Source: CAZKFA01 sp964551925 (GTDB lineage Bacteria > Cyanobacteriota > Vampirovibrionia > LMEP-6097). Taken from it: DNA of 29,023 bases. The stretch lies in assembly GCA_964551925.1 (NCBI GenBank), contig CAZKFA010000025.1, positions 1-29,023 of the forward strand, read 5' to 3'. The translations under genes and the position numbers were made by a program. This document shows positions 21,705-28,649 of the stretch, one piece after another (position 1 is the stretch's first letter; every line of letters starts with the position of its first letter). The notes under the pieces are model-generated. The model did no database searches, was not told where the DNA came from, and saw only the letters and a program-made list of their open reading frames with translations.

Positions 21705-24166
21705 AGGCTAAACACTGATTTGCTTTCAGCTTCAGCGCTAGGGTCAAATTTTGGTTTGTATTGTTCTATATCTTTAGCTGAAGCTAGGCGATTATAGCCA
21801 CAGCCTTTGGTATCAGGGCAGGCAATCTTATCACCACGTTTCAGGCTCTTGTAAGTCAAGAGTTTATTGCAATCAGGACAATGTTCTTGAACTGGCATAT
21901 TCCAGAAAACTACATCACATTTGGTTTCAGACCAAGTATTACAGCCGTAGAACATTTTACCAAAACGAGATTTCTTCTCAACAATGTCGCCATGACAGCT
22001 TTCACGAGGACATTTGATGCCGACTTTTTTCTGAATCGGTGATGTGTAGACGCAGCTATCGGTAGTGCAGGCTATGTAATCTCCATAGCGACCATATCTT
22101 ATAACAAGGGAATCTTTGTGGCATTTTGGACAGCTCTCTTGAGTGTAAGGGCGATCTTCTGGTGCTGGAGTACCTTCTTTAGTCAGGTTAATAATAGTCT
22201 TGCACTCAGGATACTGTGAGCAACCAAGGAAAGGTCCGAAGCGTCCGCCTTTAAGGTTCATTACAGCGTTACATTTCGGGCATTTGTGTTCAGTTGGAAT
22301 AACTTCGCCCTCTATTTCGGTGGAAGCTTTTTTGACTATGTCGATGAAACCTTCATCTTGACCTGGTTCTGATTTGAATTTATTCTTGCTTTTTTTCTTC
22401 CAGTCTTGTCCGTAATAGAATTCACTGAGCATTGCAACCCAATCAAGTCCAGATTCAGCAACTTCATCAAGATGAGTCTCCATGTGTGAAGTGAAGTCTA
22501 CATTGATATATTTGCTGAAATGCTCTACTAATAACTTATTGACACTGACGCCAAGCTTGGTGGGAATGAGAGCATTGCCATTGTTTACTTTCTCAACGTA
22601 TTTGCGATCTAGTATGGTAGCAATAGTTGGCGCGTAAGTAGATGGTCTGCCGATGCCAAGTTCTTCCAATGTTTTTACTAAGCTTGCTTCATTATAACGA
22701 GGAGGACCTTCTGTAAAATGTTGTTCTGGATTGGTATCTAGGGCTTCAATTGGGGTTTTAACTTTTATATCTATTGGAAATTTAGATTCTTGTTCTATTG
22801 TGTCGCCGTCTTCATTAATTTCTTTAGCACCATCATAGACAATAGAGTAACCTGGGAATATTTTTTTTGATTGGCTTGCTCTGAATAATAAATCTTTATT
22901 GCTGCTTGAGATTTCAAGTGTTAAGATTTCAAGTTTCATTGGGACCATTTGTGATGTTATAAAGCGCTCCCAGATTAGTTTATATAGCTTGTATTGTTCT
23001 TCAGTTAGGTAAGCTTTGACTGAAGCTGGAGTCTTGTCTGCGTAAGTCGGTCGAATAGCCTCGTGAGCATCTTGTTCATTAGCTTTCTTGACTTTGCCGT
23101 AGACGTTAGGTGTCTCAGGGTAATAGTCTTGACCCCATTTGTTGAGAATGAATTCTTTTGCCATCTCTTGTGCTTCTGGAGCAATTCTTAAGCTATCAGT
23201 TCTCATATAAGTTATCAAACCAACTGGATCGCTATTCTTGCCGAGTTTGACACCTTCATATAGACCTTGTGCTATTTGCATAGTACGTTTCACTGTATAA
23301 CCAAAGGCACTACTTGCAGCGCGCTGTAATGTTGAAGTTTTGAATGGGGCTGAAGATTTTTTACTTGAAGGTCTTGTGGAGATATCACTAACAACTAAAT
23401 CTGCTTGTTTAATTCTGTTAATGATCTTCATAACTTCAGTTTGTGAGCTGATTACGATAGACTTATCTGGGTTAGCTTCTTTACTGGGGCTTGTTATTCG
23501 TTTGTCATCAACTTGCACTAGATTGACTGTAAATGAATTATCCTTAGGCTCACCTTTAGCTAATACGTCAGCTGTAATGCTCCAGTATTCTTCTGGGATA
23601 AATTTTTGGATTTCTTCTTCGCGTTCACATATTAAACGAACAGCGATAGATTGCACTCTACCAGCACTTCTTCCACCAATCTTGCGCCAAAGTATGGGAC
23701 TGATTTTGAAGCCAACCAGGCGATCAAGAATTCTTCTTGCTTGTTGAGCGTTAACTAAAGCTTGATCTACCTCTCTTGGTTTGGCAACAGCTGCTCTAAC
23801 AGCTTGAGGAGTAATTTGATTGAAGGCGATTCTATGTACTTCAGCTTTTCCGCATTTGAGTATTTCTGAGAGATGCCAAGCAATAGCTTCTCCCTCGCGG
23901 TCAGGATCGCTTGCTAGATAAACTTTTTCGGCTTGTTTGGCAAATTGATTTAATTCATCGACGACTTTTTTCTTGCCAGTCATAATTTCATAACTAGGCT
24001 CAAAATTATTTTTGACATCAATGCCTAAACCCTTGTTAGGTAGATCACGGATATGGCCGATGCTGGATTTAACTAAGAATTCATCCCCTAGTATCTTCGT
24101 AAGGGTTTTGGACTTAGCGGGGGACTCGACTATTACTAAATATTTGAAATCGTTGCTTTTAGACAT
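21701..24166 (-). CDS. topA: DNA topoisomerase I
   Basis: A type IA topoisomerase that relaxes negative supercoils. The start is taken at Met 24166 (MSKSNDFKYLVIVESPAKSK), giving 821 residues. The frame extends 29 residues further upstream, but they are unlike the family and begin with a hydrophobic stretch. Motifs: Toprim VIVESPAKSKTL and SDPDREGEA, catalytic Tyr in LITYMRTDS near residue 320, EAIRPT, and YNEASLVKTLEELGIGRPST. The C-terminus carries four zinc-ribbon units beginning CPKCNAVM, CPKCHKDS, CPRESCHG and CPDCNKLL. A TTGCAA-18-TATACT promoter lies about 50 bases upstream. Confidence 0.97.
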   Translation of the reverse strand: MSKSNDFKYLVIVESPAKSKTLTKILGDEFLVKSSIGHIRDLPNKGLGIDVKNNFEPSYEIMTGKKKVVDELNQFAKQAEKVYLASDPDREGEAIAWHLSEILKCGKAEVHRIAFNQITPQAVRAAVAKPREVDQALVNAQQARRILDRLVGFKISPILWRKIGGRSAGRVQSIAVRLICEREEEIQKFIPEEYWSITADVLAKGEPKDNSFTVNLVQVDDKRITSPSKEANPDKSIVISSQTEVMKIINRIKQADLVVSDISTRPSSKKSSAPFKTSTLQRAASSAFGYTVKRTMQIAQGLYEGVKLGKNSDPVGLITYMRTDSLRIAPEAQEMAKEFILNKWGQDYYPETPNVYGKVKKANEQDAHEAIRPTYADKTPASVKAYLTEEQYKLYKLIWERFITSQMVPMKLEILTLEISSSNKDLLFRASQSKKIFPGYSIVYDGAKEINEDGDTIEQESKFPIDIKVKTPIEALDTNPEQHFTEGPPRYNEASLVKTLEELGIGRPSTYAPTIATILDRKYVEKVNNGNALIPTKLGVSVNKLLVEHFSKYINVDFTSHMETHLDEVAESGLDWVAMLSEFYYGQDWKKKSKNKFKSEPGQDEGFIDIVKKASTEIEGEVIPTEHKCPKCNAVMNLKGGRFGPFLGCSQYPECKTIINLTKEGTPAPEDRPYTQESCPKCHKDSLVIRYGRYGDYIACTTDSCVYTSPIQKKVGIKCPRESCHGDIVEKKSRFGKMFYGCNTWSETKCDVVFWNMPVQEHCPDCNKLLTYKSLKRGDKIACPDTKGCGYNRLASAKDIEQYKPKFDPSAEAESKSVFSL

Positions 24167-24223
24167 ACTTAATGAATAAAGGATATACCACAATTGAATC
24201 AAGAAAAAAAGTTTTTTAAAATA

Positions 24224-24253
24224 AGTATAGGTAAAAACCCTTATCTCTTGCAA
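24224..24253 (-). promoter_or_regulatory. Likely topA promoter
   Basis: On the minus strand TTGCAA (24253-24248) and TATACT (24229-24224) are 18 bases apart, predicting a 5' leader of about 50 nt. This also supports the inner topA start at 24166. Confidence 0.45.
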
Positions 24254-24333
24254 AAAAACCTTGATTTTTCTGGATTATATTGAACAAAGTAAAATTTCTA
24301 TCAATAGGGCTATACAAGTTGTGCGGCATTATT

Positions 24334-24346
24334 GTATTATTAATAC
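24334..24346. promoter_or_regulatory. 13-bp palindrome in the topA / membrane-protein spacer
   Basis: GTATTATTAATAC is symmetric about its central T and lies 17 bases before the AAGGAG of the plus-strand gene, in its likely promoter region (TTGTGC 24319-24324, TAATAC 24341-24346, 16 bp apart). It may be an operator; AT-rich palindromes of this size also arise by chance. Confidence 0.25.
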
Positions 24347-24376
24347 ATATTAGTTGTAGATCAAGGAGCCCAATTT

Positions 24377-25111
24377 ATTAACGCTCAGAGTAATATTACC
24401 AATAATACAAATCCAATGTTGCGGCCAACTGCAACTGAGGTTCTTGCAGTACCTGCAAGAACACAATTACGTACTCCACTGGGTTCTGATGATCTGAATC
24501 GCTTAGTTAGTGGTAAGTGGCCTGATCGTGTGCGTAAGGGTGCTGATGGTGTTAAAGATGTAGCTACTGATGCTGTACGAGCTACTGGAAAGCTTTTGAG
24601 TAGTGTTGGTGATATTGGTAAAGAACTTGTTTCTAAGTCAACAAGTAGCCCAGAGATCAGCACTGTACTAACTGGCGGCGTCTCAGTCTTTGCTGGCGTG
24701 AAAGGAATAAAGAATGTCCTTAAATCTTTATCAATAATGTTTAATCAAAAAGAAAAAGCAGTGTCTTGGGTTCTTTATACTTTACTTGGAGTGTTGCAAT
24801 TAGGATTGTCTTGGGTTGCGGCATCACCATTCTTCGGCACTAAGACTCCGTTTACCCAAAATATTAATGGTAAGCCAGTTATACCTATGCATTTAGTTGC
24901 TGGTGGAATATTAGCGCCACTTATAACAAGTAGTTTTATTAATTTAGCTGAGGGCGTTTCACCAATTGGTAAAGTTCCTGGACTTGGAACTTCATTGAAG
25001 GAATCAGCTAAAATATTGTCTGGAGCAGTGAAAGAAGTAACAACTTATGGTGAGCATAAGTCAGGACACGGTGCTGAAGCTGGTTTCAACCCTGCTACAT
25101 TAGCTGCTTAG
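24377..25111 (+). CDS. Membrane protein of unknown function, probable AUU start
   Basis: The first ATG of this frame (24416) has no ribosome site. AAGGAG (24363-24368) lies exactly eight bases before an in-frame ATT at 24377, with no ATG, GTG or TTG nearby, so initiation at AUU is proposed (244 residues). The N-terminus is then Asn-rich (NAQSNITNNTNPM). Residues about 30-90 are polar and amphipathic (VKDVATDAVRATGKLLSSVG). Two or three hydrophobic segments follow: VSWVLYTLLGVLQLGLSWVA and MHLVAGGILAPLITSSFI are the clearest. No family is recognised. The Gly/Ser/Val-rich amphipathic parts could lie on a membrane surface. It overlaps the convergent gatB by 12 bases. Confidence 0.6.
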   Translation: MNAQSNITNNTNPMLRPTATEVLAVPARTQLRTPLGSDDLNRLVSGKWPDRVRKGADGVKDVATDAVRATGKLLSSVGDIGKELVSKSTSSPEISTVLTGGVSVFAGVKGIKNVLKSLSIMFNQKEKAVSWVLYTLLGVLQLGLSWVAASPFFGTKTPFTQNINGKPVIPMHLVAGGILAPLITSSFINLAEGVSPIGKVPGLGTSLKESAKILSGAVKEVTTYGEHKSGHGAEAGFNPATLAA

Positions 25112-26551
25112 TAGCTTGTTTAATAAGTCGTTTATTAATTGAGGCGCAGCCTTACCATTAGTCGCCTTCATTACTTGCCCAACAAAAAATCCTTTAATTT
25201 TGTCATTGCCAGATTTGAATTGTTCGACTTGTTTTGGATTAGCGGCTAAGATTTCTTGGATTATTTTTTCGATGGCACTGGTGTCAGTGATTTGAGCTAG
25301 TCCTTTGGATGCAATCAGATTTTTAACAGAAGTTCCATTGCTTAGTAATTCACCAATGATATCGTTCTTAGCAATATTGTCTGAAATAATATTTTGTTCG
25401 ATTGATGAAATCATCTCAGCTAGTAGCTTTGCTGTTAGTTTGGTTTGTTTGAGAGTTATATTGTTTTCGTTGAGATATGCTGCAACGGGACCATTGATCC
25501 AATTGACACTTTTGGTTGCATTGGCGCCTTCTACCAAAACTGCCTCGAAGAATAAAGCAGTTTCTAAATCATCAGTAATTAGAGTTGCTGCGTCTTCAGT
25601 TAAACCAAATTCCGCGATATAACGATTGCGTTTTTGTTGTGGCAATTCTGGTAGGCTTTGCTTGGTTTGTTCGATTTGTTCTTGACTTAAAGTGAGAGGC
25701 AATAGATCTGGCTCAGGGAAATATCTGTAATCATGAGCGTCTTCTTTTGATCTCATGGAGTGTGTTTTACCACTATTTTCGTCAAATAATCTTGTCTCTT
25801 GTACAACTTGCTCCCCCTTGTCTAAGAGTTCTGATTGACGTTTGTATTCATAGTCAATAGCGCGAGAAATAGAACGGAAGCTGTTTACGTTTTTGATTTC
25901 AGCACGAGTGCCAAATTTGTCACCAGGTTTGTTTAGAGAGATGTTGATATCGCAACGTAGTGAACCTTCTTGCATATTGCCGTCGCACACATCTATATAA
26001 AGAAGTATTTTGCGAAGTTCTTTGACGTAAGCAACTGCTTCTTCTGCTGATCTAATGTCAGGCTCTGAAACTATTTCTATTAGCGGCGTTGAGGCGCGAT
26101 TGAGATCTACCAAAGAATAATCCGAACCGTGTAAGCGTTCAGCGCCAGCATGCACTAACTTACCAGCATCTTCTTCCATGTGGATTCTTAAGATTCTTAC
26201 TTCCTTAGTACCAATATTTAACTTGCCATGATTGCAAATTGGTTTGTCATATTGAGATATTTGGTAACCTTTCGGCAAATCAGGATAGAAATATTGTTTG
26301 CGGTCGAATTTAGAATTAAGGTCGATCTGGCAGCCCAATGCTAAGCCTGCTTTGATAGCATAAGCGACTGCTTGTTTGTTAAGCACTGGTAGGACACCTG
26401 GATAGCCCATACAGACTGGACAAGTGTTGGTATTTGGTTTGGCTCCAAATTTAGTTGAACAGCTACAAAATAATTTAGATTCGGTCTTGAGTTGAGCATG
26501 AACTTCTAGACCTATGACTATTTGGTATTTTTGTTGAGTGTCTGTTGCCAT
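25100..26551 (-). CDS. gatB: Aspartyl/glutamyl-tRNA amidotransferase subunit B
   Basis: 483 residues from Met at 26551 (MATDTQQKYQIVIGLEVHAQ). The GatCAB B subunit phosphorylates and transamidates mischarged Glu-tRNA(Gln)/Asp-tRNA(Asn). Visible: IGLEVHAQLKTESKLFC with the zinc cysteines CSC...TCPVC, MGYPGVLPVLN, FYPDLPKGYQISQYD, the IHMEEDAGK loop and DLNRASTPLIEIVSEPD, plus a C-terminal YqeY-like helical domain. The frame runs 18 codons further upstream, but those residues are atypical and would overlap trpA. TAAAAT (26560-26565, minus strand) lies eight bases before the chosen ATG, and no Shine-Dalgarno is present. gatA and gatC are elsewhere. Confidence 0.95.
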   Translation of the reverse strand: MATDTQQKYQIVIGLEVHAQLKTESKLFCSCSTKFGAKPNTNTCPVCMGYPGVLPVLNKQAVAYAIKAGLALGCQIDLNSKFDRKQYFYPDLPKGYQISQYDKPICNHGKLNIGTKEVRILRIHMEEDAGKLVHAGAERLHGSDYSLVDLNRASTPLIEIVSEPDIRSAEEAVAYVKELRKILLYIDVCDGNMQEGSLRCDINISLNKPGDKFGTRAEIKNVNSFRSISRAIDYEYKRQSELLDKGEQVVQETRLFDENSGKTHSMRSKEDAHDYRYFPEPDLLPLTLSQEQIEQTKQSLPELPQQKRNRYIAEFGLTEDAATLITDDLETALFFEAVLVEGANATKSVNWINGPVAAYLNENNITLKQTKLTAKLLAEMISSIEQNIISDNIAKNDIIGELLSNGTSVKNLIASKGLAQITDTSAIEKIIQEILAANPKQVEQFKSGNDKIKGFFVGQVMKATNGKAAPQLINDLLNKLLSS

Positions 26552-26559
26552 ATAAGAGG

Positions 26560-26565
26560 ATTTTA
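26560..26565 (-). promoter_or_regulatory. -10 element of gatB, start-codon proximal
   Basis: TAAAAT on the minus strand with eight bases to ATG 26551. Its position argues for a leaderless mRNA and against the longer gatB frame, whose ATG would lie upstream of this hexamer. Confidence 0.4.
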
Positions 26566-26580
26566 ACATGGGTATTCTGT

Positions 26581-26586
26581 TATTAT
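26581..26586 (+). promoter_or_regulatory. -10 element of trpA, start-codon proximal
   Basis: TATTAT followed by eight bases and the trpA ATG. AAGGA at 26587-26591 is too close (three bases) to the ATG to be a good ribosome site. gatB and trpA thus share a divergent promoter region of only 43 bp between start codons. Confidence 0.4.
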
Positions 26587-26594
26587 AAGGACTA

Positions 26595-27383
26595 ATGCTT
26601 GGCATCTACATTACTGCTGGTTATCCCAATCCTGAAGCTACAATTCAAGCTCTTAGGATCCTTGATGAAGCTAATGTTGATGTGATCGAGCTTGGAGTGC
26701 CGTTCTCTGATCCAATGGCAGATGGTCCAGTTATACAACTAGCTTCTCATTCAGCTCTTGAGCAAGGAATGAATCTTGATAAGATTTTTGATTTAATCAA
26801 AGAAGCTCGTAGTCAAGGAGTCAAAGCTAGCCCTGGTAAGGGACTATACAGTGTATTGTTATTCTCATACTACAATCCATTAATGGCGTACGGCTGGGAT
26901 AAATTAATTAGACAGTGTATAGTAAATGATGTGCGTGGAGTGTTAATTCCTGATCTACCAGTAGATGAAGCGGAAGAATTAAGTGCTAAGTTCAAAGATT
27001 CTGGACTTAATCTTACTTTACTTGCCGCGATCACCAGTAGTGAAGAGCGTTTGAGAAGAATTTATGATTTGTCTTCACCCTTTGTTTATTTAGTTAGTCG
27101 CATTGGAGTCACTGGTAGTGATAAGGATATAGCCAATCTCAAAAGCAGTACTGATGAGGCTTTGCTGTTATCGCAGGCTATTAGTAAGTTGAAATCTTTT
27201 GGTGATAAACCTATCGCACTTGGCTTTGGGATTGATTCACGCACCAAAGTAGAAGAGGCTTATAGAGCTGGTGCTGATATGGCAATTGTTGGAAGTAAGG
27301 CGGTTTGTTTAACCGAAGATATTAAGGCTTTTGAGAGCTTTATTTTTGACTTAAGTCAAGAGGCGTCTTTGCGAAAACGCTAA
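26595..27383 (+). CDS. trpA: Tryptophan synthase alpha subunit
   Basis: A 262-residue TIM-barrel enzyme that cleaves indole-3-glycerol phosphate to indole for TrpB. Catalytic Glu32 (VIELGVPFSDP) and Asp43 (MADGPVIQ) keep the 11-residue spacing of E. coli Glu49/Asp60. LFSYYNP, IPDLPVDEA, VYLVSRIGVTG and LGFGID follow as expected. The N-terminus is about 17 residues shorter than E. coli TrpA, removing the first helix. An in-frame TAA at 26586-26588 excludes an upstream start. It is not in a trp operon: gatB is divergent and ldhA follows nine bases later on the same strand, probably co-transcribed. Confidence 0.95.
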   Translation: MLGIYITAGYPNPEATIQALRILDEANVDVIELGVPFSDPMADGPVIQLASHSALEQGMNLDKIFDLIKEARSQGVKASPGKGLYSVLLFSYYNPLMAYGWDKLIRQCIVNDVRGVLIPDLPVDEAEELSAKFKDSGLNLTLLAAITSSEERLRRIYDLSSPFVYLVSRIGVTGSDKDIANLKSSTDEALLLSQAISKLKSFGDKPIALGFGIDSRTKVEEAYRAGADMAIVGSKAVCLTEDIKAFESFIFDLSQEASLRKR

Positions 27384-27392
27384 ACTTAGAAT

Positions 27393-28385
27393 ATGAGAAT
27401 TTTGTTTTATAGTACTCAGGCTTATGATATTGAGTCTTTTGATTCTGCAAATAAAGATTATGCTTTTGAGTTGAGCTATGTAGAAGCACATTTGAATGAA
27501 CAAACGGCTTTACTTGCAAATGGTTATGAAGCAGTTTGTGTTTTTGTAAATGATTCTGTTAATGCTGAGGTGCTTAGGATCTTGTCAGAGATTGGAGTTA
27601 AGTATCTTGCTTTAAGGTGTGCTGGTTTTAATAATGTAGATCTGTTCGCTGCAAAAAAATATAATATTAAAGTAGTGCGAGTGCCAGAGTACTCTCCTTA
27701 TGCAGTGGCTGAACATTCTTGTGCATTAATACTGACCCTCAATAGAAAAACCCACAAGGCTTATAATAGAACAAGGGATGCGAATTTTAAAATCAATGGA
27801 CTTAAAGGATTTGATCTAGCTGCCAAAACGATCGGTATAATTGGCTGTGGTCGTATTGGGCAAGTTGCGGCAAAGATTTTCAATGGTTTTGGAATGAAGG
27901 TTGTAGTTTATGATCCTTACTACCAGGACAGTTTAGAGTTTGCTACTAAAGTTAGTTTTGAAGAGCTTTTGAGTTGTTCTGATATCGTTAGTCTCTATTG
28001 CCCATTGAACAAAGAAACCAAACACTTGATTGATGCTCAGGCTATTAAACAAATGAAAGATGGGGTAATGATCATTAATACAAGTAGAGGAGCTTTGGTT
28101 GACACCAAGGCAGTTATTGCAGGTCTCAAGTCAGGCAAGATTGGTTATCTTGGTATTGATGTCTACGAAGAGGAAGCGGGTGTTTTTTTTGAAGATCATA
28201 CCGATATGATTATGCAGGATGAAGTTTTGGCTCGCTTACTTACTTTCCCAAATGTCTTAGTGACTGGGCATCAAGCCTTCTTTACAACTGAGGCCTTGAG
28301 CCAAATAGCCGCAACCACTCTGGCTAACTTGGATGCTTGTTTTAATCAAAAAGAATTGTTTAATCTAGTCACAATTGTGGAATGA
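27393..28385 (+). CDS. ldhA: Fermentative D-lactate dehydrogenase
   Basis: 330 residues, colinear with E. coli LdhA (329). It reduces pyruvate to D-lactate with NADH. Highly characteristic segments: GYEAVCVFVND, YLALRCAGFNNVDL, VVRVPEYSPYAVAEHS, RTRDANF and IIGCGRIGQVAA (dinucleotide-binding GxGxxG). The catalytic set is complete: Arg232 in NTSRGALVD, Glu259 in DVYEEE and His293 in TGHQAFFT. It follows trpA by nine bases without its own clear ribosome site, so it is probably in one transcript with trpA. The pairing has no pathway logic. Presence implies a fermentative branch for NAD+ regeneration. Confidence 0.95.
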   Translation: MRILFYSTQAYDIESFDSANKDYAFELSYVEAHLNEQTALLANGYEAVCVFVNDSVNAEVLRILSEIGVKYLALRCAGFNNVDLFAAKKYNIKVVRVPEYSPYAVAEHSCALILTLNRKTHKAYNRTRDANFKINGLKGFDLAAKTIGIIGCGRIGQVAAKIFNGFGMKVVVYDPYYQDSLEFATKVSFEELLSCSDIVSLYCPLNKETKHLIDAQAIKQMKDGVMIINTSRGALVDTKAVIAGLKSGKIGYLGIDVYEEEAGVFFEDHTDMIMQDEVLARLLTFPNVLVTGHQAFFTTEALSQIAATTLANLDACFNQKELFNLVTIVE

Positions 28386-28391
28386 TATAAT
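28383..28391 (+). promoter_or_regulatory. Extended -10 promoter directly after ldhA
   Basis: TGATATAAT is a perfect TGN-extended -10 overlapping the ldhA stop. It predicts a transcript from about 28397 and thus the inverted-repeat unit that follows. The layout copies the carA leader promoter at 10755-10763. Confidence 0.55.
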
Positions 28392-28396
28392 TAAGA

Positions 28397-28525
28397 TCCC
28401 TTTGTAGAAAGGCTGTAGATTGAAAATTGGATTTGATATATTCCCTGCGCTTCGAATTATTTTCTAAGCCGAGTGTTTAGTTATAAGTCGAGAGCGCAAA
28501 AACGATTATCAATCGTTTCTACAAA
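28397..28525 (+). ncRNA. Candidate structured RNA upstream of tmRNA
   Basis: TTTGTAGAAA (28401-28410) and TTTCTACAAA (28516-28525) are perfect 10-bp inverted repeats closing a region of 125 nt. Nested inside are TGCGCT (28446-28451) with AGCGCA (28493-28498), CGA (28453-28455) with TCG (28488-28490), and CTAA (28464-28467) with TTAG (28477-28480). AAACGATT-ATC-AATCGTTT (28500-28518) is a perfect hairpin overlapping the 3' closing arm by three bases, so the two pairings compete. It has no convincing open frame and does not match 6S, SRP or RNase P RNA hallmarks. No terminator follows directly, so it may also be the ssrA leader. Confidence 0.45.
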
Positions 28526-28560
28526 CGCGGTTATTTTTCGCAAGTACAAGGAAGATGAGA

Positions 28561-28606
28561 TTTTTGACACCGAAGTTTACTAGAACGTAAATGAGGATGT
28601 CAAAAA
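28561..28606 (+). promoter_or_regulatory. Symmetric stem-loop 44 bp before tmRNA
   Basis: TTTTTGACA (28561-28569) pairs perfectly with TGTCAAAAA (28598-28606). Inside it TTTAC (28576-28580) pairs with GTAAA (28587-28591), leaving purine-rich internal loops (CCGAAG and TGAGGA). There is no U tract after it on the plus strand. It may be an upstream regulatory or pre-tmRNA processing element. Confidence 0.4.
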
Positions 28607-28649
28607 TTGACGATGACACAGTAATTGCGGAAAAGAACAAGTTTGACTA

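Noticed and set aside
23340..23747. 135-codon plus-strand frame inside topA
   Set aside because: Antisense shadow of a strongly conserved gene; its residues read as the reverse of topA codons with no family features.
24167..24253. 29-residue N-terminal extension of topA
   Set aside because: Unlike topoisomerase I N-termini, and it would start upstream of the likely promoter -10 at 24224-24229.
24268..24285. Possible fourth copy of the shared promoter motif (GATTTTTCTGGAT)
   Set aside because: Lacks the CAGTG core and the TTAA repeats; similarity is at background level for AT-rich DNA.
26552..26605. 18-codon extension of gatB
   Set aside because: Overlaps trpA, lacks a ribosome site and is not family-like; a -10 sits just before the inner Met.
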